Shown: piece by piece, positions 31,845-42,899 of the stretch
How the letters are laid out: each line of letters starts with the position of its first letter
Position numbering within the stretch: position 1 is the stretch's first letter
Assembly (NCBI RefSeq): GCF_000003195.3
Contig: NC_012871.2
Coordinates: 58,457,802-58,521,801, forward strand
Reading direction: 5' to 3'
DNA length: 64,000 bases
Origin: Sorghum bicolor
Lineage: Eukaryota; Streptophyta; Magnoliopsida; Poales; Poaceae
The notes under the pieces: model-generated
What the model saw: the letters and a program-made list of their open reading frames with translations, nothing else
The model's database searches: none
What the model was told of the DNA's origin: nothing
Program-made: the position numbers and the translations under genes

Positions 31845-31995
31845 CACCAGCATGTATGCATAATAATATTGCTAAGTCTTATGATAAATTTTAATAAAAA
31901 AATTATTTTCCTATATTTTCATGAGCACAAAAATATAAAATTAAATAATTTTATCTATATTTCAAAAGAAGTACATTTTAGGGTGTTACACTCCA

Positions 31996-33859
31996 CGGCG
32001 CGCTCCCTGGAGTTCGGCTGCTCGCTCTCCTACGTGACACGAGGGGTGACGAGAACGAGACGAGAGTCGAGAGGAGAGGATGACACCAAGACAACCAAAC
32101 AGAGAGGGAGAGAGCGAGGATGACACAAGACAACCAACGGAGAGGGAGAGGGCGAGCATGGCCATGGCGGAAGCGCCGTGGGCGTAGAGGACAACCAACG
32201 GAGTATTTTGAAATAGCTAATCAAGAATGCTTTTCTATAAATAACTCTCTCACAGCCTACATAACTTTTCACCATAATATTCTTTATTTATTATTTTTGA
32301 GATTCATGCTAACTATTTAACGCCCTTTAGCGGGCTGTAGTGGACAAAAAAAACTGATTGATGTGCACATAAGCCTAGCTCGGTGGACTTGTTGATGTCT
32401 TGCAGGGCTACTAGACACGATAGAAAATACAAAATATCAATTTAGTGGACTTACGAATGTTGGAAAATCAAAGCGGCAATTTGATTTGGCCTACTCCCAT
32501 CACCAGAACTCGTCTCAATCCGTCTGCTTGCTACTAGCTACCTTGGGCCTTGGCAAATGGCAAGGCGCGCTCGTCCAAACCGCGTTCGTCCTCCGCGCTC
32601 GCGTGCGTGTTCGCCGCCATCCCTCGCATCTCGGTCTCTCTTGGGGGGCAGGACACCCCTCGGCTAAGCAAACAGAGGAAGGGACGCGTCGATGCGGGCT
32701 GGCTACAGCGACAGCAGGCGATGATGTTCAGGCGGCGCGATGCGAGCAGACAAAGGAGGGATGCGCGATGCGGCGGCGGCGGCCCTGACCTTGACCGAGG
32801 GTGCGGAGTGCGGACGATGGCATTTCAGAGGCGACGCGCGCCCGTCGCCGGAGACTTTTGGATCGTGATGGATTTCGGGGAATGAGTGTTTTTTGCCGGT
32901 GCAGCCATCGGTTCTGCAGTGAGGTCCAATGATGGGTGGCTCGTCTAGTCGTGTGTGAACGACCGGCCCCGACATCTGTGCTCGTCATGATGCTAATTGC
33001 TATCCATGGAGAAAGAGAGATGAAATGGAAAATGGGAAAAAAAAAATGGCCACCCTTGAGGCTTTATTAGCTCTGCTACTACTATAAGTAGCGCAAGTAT
33101 TACAGTAGGCTGTAAGCCAGCTAAATACTGAGGTGAAGGAGAGAAAAGAGGAGAGAGAATAGAAGTGGGCGGTAAGCTACGGCTCAGATACAAGAACCAA
33201 GAAAGTTTGTGAGAGAGACAAGTGGGTCGTATATTAATAGTGATGAGCTAACCACTATATGAATGAATGAATTGTAAGAAGACTGTAAAGAAATTTTATA
33301 GCCAGCAGCCAACTGTATTATTAGCTTTGCTCGTAACCGTGAACCTCTTTTTTCTCTTGTGCTAATCAGAATGTTGGAATCAGTTGTTTTCGTTGTGTAG
33401 AGCATATATACTGAAAACGGGAATGGTAGTAGCAGAGCTAAAGCCTTACAGCGAACCCGTTTTCCCTTGTGCTAATCAGAATGTTGGAATCAGTTGTTAA
33501 TATTCCCGTGATGTCCCCGGTAAAATACCCATTGATCTCTTGTGCTAATATTGTCCCCGGCCTTACCGCGCCCCCCGTCATTTCTGATGTCATGATGAGG
33601 TCAGTAGTCGTCTGCGTTCCAATATGGGGTCATCGCCTCCTAGGCCTAGCTAATTGGTCCTAGCTAGGAGTTAGTTTAAGTCAAAGGGGGAAAAAGGGGT
33701 CCTAGCTAACAACTCCGACGAAGCTGAATGAATGTGTCGACATTAATGTATGTTTTTTAAGATAATGGAAACAAAAATTCTGGCTTCATCACTCCACTAA
33801 AAAGAAGAATCGGACCAATTATTATAAACTCACACTTTAAATAAAACCAAGCTACCAAT
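31996..33859. other. Intergenic DNA right of the solo LTR
   Basis: GC-rich at 32,000-32,200 and 32,480-32,980, with no convincing coding sequence. It includes a MITE-like region at about 33,061-33,345 and a 33-bp direct repeat (33356-33388 and 33466-33498). The sequence at 32,967-33,025 recurs at 45,046-45,105. Expected home of the lost right terminus of the Mutator-like element at 8644, which I could not find. Confidence 0.4.
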
Positions 33860-34775
33860 CCTAATGTCCAAGGCGGCAAGAGAAACTCTACCTATGAGAA
33901 GCAAACAGAAACATAACACTAGACTCTAAAAGCATGCATGCCTCCACAATAAAAGTATTGTGCTCATCCAAGCGCTATAATTGAGTCTAGAATCGAAGCC
34001 AATATGCAAAAAAGTTTGTTTTTGGCTTTTATTAGAAATAAATAAAATCATTTCTTGTGACCTAGCACAGGGCCGATGCTCCAATCAAAACAAGCAAATT
34101 GTGTTTGCGGTGGCCAATTTTGACCATCCCAAAACAAGTGAGATACATTTGTTGGAGGGGTAATACCAAACACTCAATGAACTGCACGCTAGAGAAAACG
34201 AGCATAATGACAATAAAAAAAGATGCTGGATGGTTTTAAGTTTATTACAAAAACAACAAACTTTACTATCATTCTAATTCCTTCTTCCTAGATTATCCTT
34301 TGTTAAACTACGTACCCCCTTTCAGGAACCACATGAAGATTTTGTTTTTTAGGAGCATCTTCATTTGCAATATCTCCTGCGTGACTTTCAAACCATTTCC
34401 AACAAGGAATTTAAACATAAAATTCACCTAAAAGGACCCATTTTTATGTAAACGCCAAACAAACCTATTGGACATATTGTTGAGCATAACATGCATGCAC
34501 TAGCAACTAGGCTATGTCATTCTGTTAATTTTGTCCCCACCAAATCCCTTCTAAAGGACAAATTTAGAGGAGCAATTTGCAGAACCTCGGCTACCATTGC
34601 CTGCTTTTTGCGCACCACATTGTATAGGTTTGGATATTGGATTTTAAATACCTGGTGTCCCAACCACTTGTCTTCCTAAATCTTAATGTAAACGACCTAG
34701 GTTTATGAACTGGTCTTTGACACCCATAAGGCTAGCCCAAAAATAAGAAACTCTCTTTCTTTTTAACTTGGCTCA
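33860..34775 (-). mobile_element. Degenerate LINE (L1-type) ORF2 3' fragment
   Basis: Minus-strand translations across frames read as the end of a plant L1 ORF2: ASLMGVKDQFI near 34,740, EDKWLGHQVFKIQYPNLYN near 34,660, an RRDLVGTKLTE-type segment near 34,530, LKNKIFMWFL near 34,350, and ITPPTNVSHLF near 34,150. The second half corresponds to the zf-RVT region. Several stops and shifts; dead copy. Confidence 0.8.
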
Positions 34776-34836
34776 ACGTTCTATTTTTAGGTATTTGTTC
34801 TACACAATGTACGTAGTTGTCTAAATAAATGTCGTA

Positions 34837-35267
34837 CTTCCTCCATACTCATATTAGTTGACGTTTTAGGTTGAGGGTCCGTTTTCACAAAGACCAACGT
34901 CATGGACGTCGTTGCCGCAAGAGCTACTTAGTGGCGTGTTTGCCCCTAGCCTGCACGTGGAGCTGTGCATCTCTTCCGCTGCCGCATTCATCGCTCGCGC
35001 GCCCCGTCGTATTTGACCAAGGAATCGAGGCCGAACTTGCTGAGCTCACGCGTAGTGAAAAAAATTGTCCAACCTAGGTATCGAACTGGGGACCTCTATG
35101 ACCACAAGCCTCGTTGCACTAGCTATGTGAGCCTTTGTTATTTCTCGTATGATATGCACTCACAACCTCATTTAATAGGGGTAGAGAGGGAAAATATTCT
35201 CTAATTAATGACTCCTTGGTAAGCACAATTATATCTTAAACGTCAACTAATATGAGTATGGAGGGAG
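34837..35267. mobile_element. Stowaway-like MITE, large
   Basis: Terminal inverted repeats CTTCCTCCATACTCATATTA and CTCCCTCCATACTCATATTA (about 30 bp in all, ending ...AGTTGACGTTT) with TA target duplications (34835-34836 and 35268-35269). At 431 bp it is longer than usual because of a GC-rich interior holding a tRNA-like segment. Confidence 0.9.
35065..35133 (-). ncRNA. tRNA-like / SINE-like RNA polymerase III unit inside the Stowaway
   Basis: On the minus strand ATAGCTAGTGCAACGAGG resembles an A box and CCAGTTCGATACC resembles a B box (consensus GGTTCGANTCC), spaced as in a tRNA, followed within about ten bases by a run of seven T (35058-35064), the Pol III terminator. The acceptor arms do not pair well, so it is not a working tRNA gene. 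Confidence 0.45.
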
Positions 35268-35269
35268 TA

Positions 35270-36599
35270 TGTGATAACCTATTTCTTCTAGGTGTATTAA
35301 CTACTACCAGATCTAAGTTCGATTTGATGCTGTGGATCTATCAAATTGGATGATGTACATTTTCCAACCTTCAAAATGCAAGGTAGTTCAGTTTTTTTCA
35401 ACCTTAAACTGTAAAATCGGGTATTAAGTACCTTCAGTTCCAACTATCGAAACCAGACAAAAACTTAGTCTTCTAGCTGGTTTCGTAGGTGGTTTTTTAA
35501 ATAAAAACTAATTCCATCTCTAAAAATTCATAACTAATTTATTTTAGATCAAAAAATATGGAACTATTATCAACTTTATTTTGTAAAAATGTTATCAGCC
35601 TATTTATAATGTTATCAACCTATTTATGATCTATATATATAGTTATTGGCAACCTGTTTATTTTTGTTCCTCTTGCTTTAGTGCTTGTAGTAGTGCTTCT
35701 TACTTATTTCAAACAGATAAGATCAAAACAAATCTAAATAGAGGCACCAACATATAGATGATATCTTTATAAAATAATAAAAGCTCGTTTCATATTTTCT
35801 GATTTAAAATAAATTACTTATAATTCTTTAGAGATTAAATTATATTTTTCTATTTAAGGAAGTAGAAAACCACATTTAAAATCAGTCAAAGGACTAAACT
35901 TGCTCGGTTTTGATAGCTGGAGTGTCTGTTGTCTGGTTTTGCAATTGAAATTTGAAAATTACACCAACGTGCAACTTGGAGGTTGAAAAAATATTTTACC
36001 CTACCAAATTCTGAAGAATATAATTGCTAACGAAAAAAGCTTTCTGGTCCTACACCGTCAAAGTTTTTCATCACGCACGCAAATAATGCATGGCAGACCA
36101 GCATACACATATATTGATGAACATACGACACATATCAAAATTAAACTGATGAACAACACAATTAACAGAGATCTAAAAATAATGAGCTTAATTATTTCAT
36201 TTTGTGTTTGTATATTTTATAGAGAGACTAATATATCAATCCAACTGTACTATTTGATTGCTCTCAATTATCTCACGTATTGCAGTTTAATTTGAACGCA
36301 AGACGCGCGGCTCGCAATATGACGTAAGGAGAAGGAATGCCCATGCAACTTGCAACATATATCGATGGGTGACACTTGCGACCGTGTTTTGGACTGATAT
36401 GATATGGTGGTGGGATTGTCATGAGACGCCAAATGCAAGCATCAATCGTAGTTTTGAATCTTTATGGAAAACTGACCCTGAAATTTGTAGCATGTCCTAG
36501 TTGACGACTACTTTTATTATATACATATACAGTCAAGTGTGGTATAGTGGTAGGAGAGCTGATGTCCACAACTGTGTGCTCCAGAATTGGCTTTATTTT
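35270..36599. other. AT-rich intergenic DNA
   Basis: No gene recognised. Inverted text around 35,340-35,960 (TTCCAACCTTCAAAATGCAAGG near the left, GTGCAACTTGGAGGTTGAAA near the right, and TTTTAAATAAAAACTAATTCC in between) suggests a decayed long-TIR element, boundaries not resolved. Confidence 0.35.
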
Positions 36600-36840
36600 T
36601 TAATTTCTAATTGATGAGTTTGAATTAGAAATGTCAAATAGAGATGTGTGAATTGATGCATGTGTACAACTGGCAACCTTTTTTGAGCTGATTGGAAGCT
36701 TTCAAGGTCACAAACAAATAAACAAGTGACCACACATGGGTCATCCATTTATATTTTATTACTCAAAGTCTCAAATGATCTCACTCGCGGGAGAAGTAGT
36801 TTGCTTGATTTTCATTTGCAGAGGTGGAGCTAAGGCTATA
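36600..36840 (+). repeat. Dispersed unclassified repeat, copy A
   Basis: Shares colinear blocks with 37850-38150 and 46195-46402: TTTGAATTAGAAATGTCAAA...GATGTG..ATTGATGCAT and, further on, CGGGAGAAG...TTTGCTTGA...GCAGAG. Diverged by perhaps 25-30%. No terminal repeats seen. Confidence 0.5.
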
Positions 36841-36887
36841 ACTGTGTAGAACTCTGAAACATTTTTTAGAAATTTTGTTATTATATA

Positions 36888-37154
36888 CTCCCTCTATCTT
36901 AAAATAAGTACCGTTGTCACTTTTTAAGGAGTTAAATGCTTTTAACTTAATTTGATTAAATATATATAGGAAAGTATTAATAGTTATAGTAGATAATTAG
37001 TATTATCAAATAGATAGTTGAATCTATTTTTATAATAAACTTATTTGGAGATAAATGTTATTAATATTTTCTATAAACCTAGTAAATTTTAGTAAACTTA
37101 AAAAAATTAACCTATACAAATAACAAAGCGACACTTATTTTTAGATGAAGGGAG
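36888..37154. mobile_element. Stowaway MITE
   Basis: 267 bp with TIRs CTCCCTCTATCTTAAAATAA and CTCCCTTCATCTAAAAATAA, and TA duplications at 36886-36887 and 37155-37156. Confidence 0.9.
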
Positions 37155-37293
37155 TATACACCTTTCACACGTGCACCCATACATGAATGGGAGCCTGTCT
37201 ACGCAGATGTCCCTTCAGACTTTGTTAATGACCGGTAGCAGACCCAACACTCACAATGGAGCCCGAGCAAAATTCAAGACGTTTATGAGAGTA

Positions 37294-37504
37294 GGTCAGT
37301 TTTAATGGAGGTTTCATGAAAGTTTTATGCATATTAAATATACTGACGTCATACTATATTGATGAAGGAAAAGATTATGAAAGTTTCATGGAAGTAGAGA
37401 TAGTTTTATAAGGATAAAACTCTTCTATATTATTTCCAAAATACAAGTATTTTAGAAACTATATTTTAGAAACTAAGCTATGAAACTTCAATTAAGACTA
37501 GTCT
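37294..37504. mobile_element. Tourist-like MITE related to 41108-41313
   Basis: Ends GGTCAGTTTTAATGG and GACTAGTCTTAATTG (inverted), with GGTTTCATGAAAGTTTTATGC near the left end and CTAAGCTATGAAACTTCAATT near the right, matching the order in the two better copies. The TSD is not clear. Confidence 0.55.
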
Positions 37505-37654
37505 TATGCAGGTCGTTTTTAACCTTCCAGCAGGATGCAAAAGCAACCAATTCCTCACCGTACACGTTGGTGCTGAATCCCAGGTGGGCAACCGAGATAG
37601 CTGGCCCCTAGGTTAATGACGCTCTAAGAGCAGCTACAGTGATGACATCCAATT

Positions 37655-37770
37655 GTATCTTATTCGATAGGATTGATATTATCTGTATCCAAATCTAAAT
37701 CTAGCCAGCAATATAAAAATAAATATGATATCGATGATATCCGTCTATATTTGATCCGTTTTCATGGCTG
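37655..37770 (+). mobile_element. Fragment of a hAT MITE (family of 55677-55942)
   Basis: ATCTGTATCCAAATCTAAATC...AATATGATATCGATGATATCC...TTTGATCCGTTTTCATGG matches the right half of the complete element at 55677-55942. The outer end and TSD are lost. Confidence 0.55.
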
Positions 37771-37849
37771 CTCTAGGGGATGATAGTGTTGGCATCGGTT
37801 CGCTTCGGTGGAGCATCGATTGTCTCGTCCCTGGTATTGTATTACGCTA

Positions 37850-38150
37850 GAACTACTAGATGGTAATAACGGATTGAATTAGATATGTCAAATGGAGATG
37901 TAAATTGATGCATGAGGTGAGATTATATATAAGAATTGGTCGGCGAGGTTGGTGGAGCTAGAGGCTGGATCATGCGTATGTATGTACAGCTGGAAACAAG
38001 TCAGAAAAACAATGAAGACTAATTTTTTTTTATACCTAGATGAGCTTCCACTGTAGGGACTAACTCATTCATTTATATTTTACTTATAACGGTTAATCGG
38101 GAGAAGCCCTTTGCTTGACTTTGACTTGGCACGTAGGCAGAGTTACTAGT
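37850..38150 (+). repeat. Dispersed unclassified repeat, copy B
   Basis: GGATTGAATTAGATATGTCA...GATGTAAATTGATGCATGAG, then GGTTGGTGGAGCTAGAGG, then CGGGAGAAGCCCTTTGCTTG and GTAGGCAGAG, in the same order as copies A and C. Confidence 0.5.
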
Positions 38151-39824
38151 AGCTGACAGAGTCTAGAAAAGGTTGGGACAGGCCAGCCTTTCGACACACG
38201 CATGTGGTGTATGAATCCTTAAGATTGAGGAACTGTTAGCTATGTCTCCCGTTCTCCTACTGGTCTTGGCCAGCCTAATCGCTGGTCTAAAAAATTATAA
38301 TTAAAAATATTATTTGCTGATTTATTGTGAGAAAAAATATTGCTACCTGGTAGAAAAAATACGGTTTATAAGACAAACAAAAAGGCTCGGCTAGCTCCTG
38401 CTCTAGCTCCCCAAGAGGAGCACTACCAAATGTGTTTTTAGATGAGCTGTTTTTAGAGAAAAATAGAGGAACCAGAGTCATTTTGAAGAAACCATAAATT
38501 ATGATTTCTCTAAAATGGCTCTACCTCCTCCGGAGAAGCCCTGACGAAGAGTCCTGCAAAACACCCCTTACTTGAATTTGCTAGTTACAGAGTTGATGTC
38601 GAGAGAGAGTGTGAGAGATGGGAGTGATGTCTCAAAGGATTTGTAGGTCCAAGGTTTCCAAGCCATGCATATTCGATGATGAATGATGTATTGACTGACT
38701 GGCATGCAGTTGACCGCAGTACGTGGCGGCAGTGGACCGTAGCCACCGACGACTATGGTGCACTGCATGGAACGAGCGAGGACACTTGCTGACTTGCGGC
38801 GTTAGTCACCTGCATTGATTTACGACGTGCATACATAATTACTTCACTAAAAAGCTACGTGCTTAATTCGAGATTTGTTGGGAATTAATACTATGTTATA
38901 TATATCTACTGACGGTTCTATGTCGAAAGATCTCTTTCAGAGTTCAACCTTTCCGAAGAACAGGGTTGGGAAGGGTGATAATGGACGAAGAAATAACTGA
39001 CCAAGAAATATCATATGCAAGCATGGTTGGTCGAGAAAGTCAAGTCAACCCTGATCTTTCGGCTAAGCCTGTTCTTCAAGTTTTGAAATTGATACAACAT
39101 GCTTACGTACTGTCTGGTTGGTAGATTGCTCATCACCTGTCAGGCTGTGACACGTACACAAGCTATAACAAGTCAGAATTATGGCATATGAAATTAGCTT
39201 TATCTAAAAGATCAACTCAGTACTGATGTCTTTGGCATTTCAGAACGTGCTCAAATTAAAGGTACAGTTTTCGATCTAACACGGCGCATTTATCTTATTG
39301 ATTGACAAAACGGTTCACTGTTGTCAACTGCTTATATGAATATTATTAGTCAATAGTCATAGTAGTGTATAAAAAAACTCAAGCTGCGGGAAAGATACCC
39401 CGGGCTATTTTAGTTTAAGATTCATCTAGCACAAAAAAAAACCCAAACCTCATGTCCCACTCACACGCAGGAACCATTACATAATAAGATAGTCGGTCTA
39501 TTTTACCTATACTTTGAAATACAGAACAAGCGAAGAGTTTTTTTTCATACCGCCGACTATGAACACAATAGTTAAAGAATGTTCTTGTGACTGTTTCGTT
39601 TCTCGTTGGAGCTAGCTCCGTGTACTTGCAAATTGCAACTGAAGTGTGTACTCTAGCCACCTACAATTTTGCATGACATCAATCAAGTTTCAAGCAACCT
39701 ACCAAAAGATTGAGAAGACTGCAGCTACGGACCTACGTATGGAATTGTGACTGCTGCTTAATTTGGCAACCACGTTTACATTCATTATTATCAATATCCC
39801 ATTTTTACGTGGTTTGCTACGTAG
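38151..39824. other. Intergenic DNA, no gene recognised
   Basis: Contains a MITE-like piece near 38,270-38,370 (ATTTGCTGATTTATTGTGAGA) that recurs at 46,725-46,750 (GGCTGATTTATTGTGAGAG). The remainder shows no protein-like frame. Confidence 0.35.
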
Positions 39825-39968
39825 ATGCATGGTACCGGTGGTGGAGCCAGGATTTTTGCTTGGAAGTATGACGAACAAAAAATTTTCATATACAAACTAG
39901 TAAAATCTATTCACGAATTCGATAGTATTTCATAAAACATGTCCAACAATTTGGTATACAACTACTAA

Positions 39969-40210
39969 CGCATTGTTTAGCTGCAATTTTTTTTTGCAAA
40001 ATGGACACTGTAGCATTTTCGCTTATGTTTGATAAATATTTTCCAATCATAGACTAACTAGGCTCAAAAGATTAGTCTCGCAAATTACAGGCAAACTGTG
40101 TAATTAGTTATTTTTTATACATATTTAATGCTCCATGCATGTGCCACAAGATTCGATATGACGAGGAATTTTAAAAAATTTTGCAAAATTTTTGTGAAGT
40201 AAACAAAGCC
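39969..40210. mobile_element. Tourist-like MITE, family T1
   Basis: 242 bp with GTTTAG...AAACAAAGCC ends and TSD TAA (39966-39968, 40211-40213). The internal CACTGTAGCATTTT...GACTAACTAGGCTCAAAAGAT is shared with the copies at 40303, 47098, 53531, 60693 and 61777. Confidence 0.85.
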
Positions 40211-40302
40211 TAAATGGCATAAGTCGTACATCCATCGTGCGTTTGGAACGAGCAGCCGAGAGCAGGTGCATGACGAAAGGGAATGGATTTTTTTTACCGA
40301 GG

Positions 40303-40526
40303 CCTTGCTTAGTTCTAAAAAGTTTTTGGATTTAGCTACTGTAGCATTTTCATTTTATTGAACAATTAGTATCCAATTATAGATTAATTAGGCTTCAAAG
40401 ATTCATCTCGCGATTTACAGGTAAACTATATAATTAGTTTTTTGTATTCGTCTACGTTTAATACTCTATGTATGTGTCTAAAGATTCGATGTGATAGATG
40501 AAAAATTGTTAGGTGTGAAACTTAAC
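40303..40526. mobile_element. Tourist-like MITE, family T1, right end decayed
   Basis: Starts GGCCTTGCTTAGTTCTAAAA and carries the family interior (GATTAATTAGGCTTCAAAGA, AAAGATTCGATGTGA). The right inverted repeat is not recognisable. Confidence 0.7.
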
Positions 40527-41107
40527 ATGTATGCTTTTTTTGGACTATGCCTAGGGTATGCCATGCCATGCCGGTACCACCACTGGATCCACCCATGCAT
40601 GGTACCGGCGGGAACCCTAAGATGATAAATTAAAAGGAATGTTTCTAGGTCAAGGTCACAACAACTGAGTTTCCAAAATCATTATTTTAGACAAAGAAAA
40701 TAGGTCACATGTTAATATGGTACTCTCTCTGGGTTTTTTTAAGTGTCGTATTTGATAGCAAAGGCCAAGGAGAAAATTAATTGTGAATATTACACTTCGT
40801 CTCTCTCCCTGCATGCCTACATGGTGGACACATGCTCTCACCCTCTTATCCATTGGATTCGTATTAAGAAATGTGCAAGTTTCGTATTGAGATGTGTGTT
40901 TGCACGCTTTTTAATATGAATTCAATAGGTGGAAGACATGTGCCCTTAAGGGCAAAAAAAACTTTACGCGCGTTACTAATTCACCAATCATGTTACTAAT
41001 TCATTGGCTGCATGCATACGGACTTAATTACTTGGAAGGAACCGATGCATGCAGACCAAAATACGACAGTTATTTCTGACTTTCTCCCAAAACCAAATAC
41101 ACATTTA

Positions 41108-41313
41108 GGCTAGTCTCAATACATGTTTCATGAAAGTGTCATGCACATTAAATAGGGTGCCACATAAGCAAAATTGCTGACTTGGCAGGGTCATTAAATG
41201 AAGGAGTTTCATCAGATGAGAGAGGAGTTTCAACTCTATGAAACTCATATGGCACGATTACCTAGTTTATAGTCTTAGTAACTGTGCTATGAAACTATAC
41301 ATTGAGACTGGCC
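41108..41313. mobile_element. Tourist-like MITE, family T2
   Basis: 206 bp, ends GGCTAGTCTCAATACATG and (inverted) GGCCAGTCTCAATGTAT, TSD TTA on both sides (41105-41107, 41314-41316). About 90% identical to the copy at 61090-61295, which has the same length. Confidence 0.9.
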
Positions 41314-41529
41314 TTATAGAAAAACGGAAGGAAGTATATATGATTGGCTTTACATGCATGGATGAACTTTAAAACCTTATGGGTTACTCTTTTCTAAAGG
41401 ATATAACATTCACCCTAAGTATAAATGCATGCATATACATTGTACCCATATTAATACCTAAATTAGGTCCCACAAATTGATACAATTGTTTGGTTGCAAT
41501 CACGTATACATACGGTAAGCGCTATGTCA

Positions 41530-41860
41530 AATCCTCTAACCACATATGGGCTTCAACTCCATCGTAGACAGTCATTTCACGCATCTATGCGTAAGGGTCT
41601 GTGATGTCACCATATCACAGATGGACAATTCATTCGTCTATAATAAATTAAAGTAGAGATGGTTATATAGCCATGTCTATGACAACAACAATCCTAAACG
41701 GGTGTGATACACGTCTGTGAAGATAGTTAAGGGACCATATCATAGATAGTGTGCGGACCCGTATGTGATGATGTTAACCATAGGCGGGCTAATTACACGT
41801 CTGTGGTATGTGTACCACGGGCAGGTTATTACAAGTCTGTGATGCGTGGGTGTTCATCAA
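41530..41860. mobile_element. CACTA-type subterminal repeat remnant
   Basis: Repeated short motifs in alternating context (CGTCTGTGA, GGTCTGTGATG, CACGTCTGTGG, AAGTCTGTGATG) interspersed with GGGCGGGCTAATTACA-like text. This is the look of CACTA subterminal arrays. No CACTA terminus was found at either side. Confidence 0.4.
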
Positions 41861-42699
41861 ATACTTCAACTCTCCGGGTTTTTTTATAGAAAATTATCAC
41901 AACCGTCTTAGTGTATGAGTCATATAGAGCTTAGAAATCAAGGTGTCATAAAAATCTCACGTTCAATATGCACAAACTACTGACAAGTAACACACAAGTA
42001 ACCTTCATGCGTACACTTGTATGGTCTTATCTTGAAGTTGAATGAAAGCATTTCTTATTCCTAGCTACCATGCATGCAAATCTTAACCACCAACAGATAT
42101 CGGCATGGAAATGAACACATTATAGAAGCTGTATATAAAGGTTCAGATCAGAAGCACCAGTAATTGACATTGACTAGCTAATTCGTAATACCCCAGCTCT
42201 TATATAATGATCAAGCTAGGCGTGATTGGTTGCCAGTCGGAGCACGCCACCGTCACCGCCACTGCTCAAGGTGCGGCGCTAATTTTGACCGCCACAATTA
42301 AAATTAACTGTGAAAGGTTATGTGGTGTAATTATTTCACCAATTAAGCATGTAACCTTTTTTTTTGCGCCGCCCAATGCAAATTCCAGCATGGCGCCCTA
42401 TGACGGGGAACCAAGCACGTCCATATATCCTCGCCAGTCGCCACCATTCCATTCAATCAAATAATTAATAATAGTTAAAAAAAAAAAGCGCGAAATGAAA
42501 GCCACTTCACGTAGCAGCCCGTGCAAAGCAAGCGAAAGGGACCCACGAGCAGCAAAGCAACCAGAGACCAAGCGCAACACGACGTACGGTGGGGGTCCAG
42601 CCATCCAGGTGACACGTATTCCGTCCTCCTGGACAAAAGGACCACGTCCATTTGCATTTGCTAGCTCTCTACCGACCCCCGCCGTCGTCTCCCCTCCTT

Positions 42700-42706
42700 T
42701 ATAAAG
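42700..42706 (+). promoter_or_regulatory. TATA box of the MYB gene
   Basis: TATAAAG lies in a CT-rich context (CCCCTCCTTTATAAAGG), 200 bp before the MYB start codon, so transcription would start near 42,730. The 5' leader would contain an imperfect (GACCAC)n/(GAGCAC)n run at 42,807-42,841. Confidence 0.65.
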
Positions 42707-42899
42707 GAAGGTGGCAATGGCGTCTCCACTGCACACCGTGAACTTAGCCACTTGCTTTGCCTATCTTATTAGCTATCTACTACGTACTTCCCACATCAAG
42801 CAAAGCCACGACGACCACGACCACGACCACGAGCACGAGCACAGCTTGCCTCTTGCGTTTCTCGGAGTTAATTTCCTAGCTACACAGCCCAGCTGAGCA

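Larger units (their letters stand above)
17331..31990 (-). mobile_element. Solo LTR (about 2.4 kb) split by the Sirevirus
   Basis: The plus strand begins TGTAATACCCGAG at 17331 and, beyond the Sirevirus, ends TTTTAGGGTGTTACA at 31990, giving TG...CA ends with an inverted TGTAAYACCC. Flanks are CTCTA (17326-17330) and CTCCA (31991-31995), a 5-bp TSD with one mismatch. Net of the Sirevirus and one TSD copy the segment is 2415 bp with no coding sequence, PBS or second LTR, so it is best read as a solo LTR. Minus orientation is a guess from the common TGTAACACCC start of grass gypsy LTRs. Confidence 0.6.
39839..40594. mobile_element. Composite non-autonomous DNA element, hAT-like ends
   Basis: Ends TGGTGGAGCCAGGAT and (inverted) GGGTGGATCCAGTGG, flanked by a 14-bp direct repeat ATGCATGGTACCGG (39825-39838 and 40595-40608). 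Two Tourist-type MITEs sit inside. The flank repeat is longer than a hAT TSD, so class and exact ends are uncertain. Confidence 0.45.

Noticed and set aside
33061..33345. Complete MITE with TTATTAGCTYTGCT ends
   Set aside because: The two end motifs are in direct and not inverted orientation and no target duplication was found.
36535..36600. tRNA-like text (GGTATAGTGGTAGGAGAG)
   Set aside because: A-box-like only; no B box and no cloverleaf pairing.
42717..42896. Upstream ORF ending three bases before the MYB start codon
   Set aside because: Its ATG lies only about 11 bp after the TATA box, upstream of the expected transcription start, so it is probably not in the mRNA.
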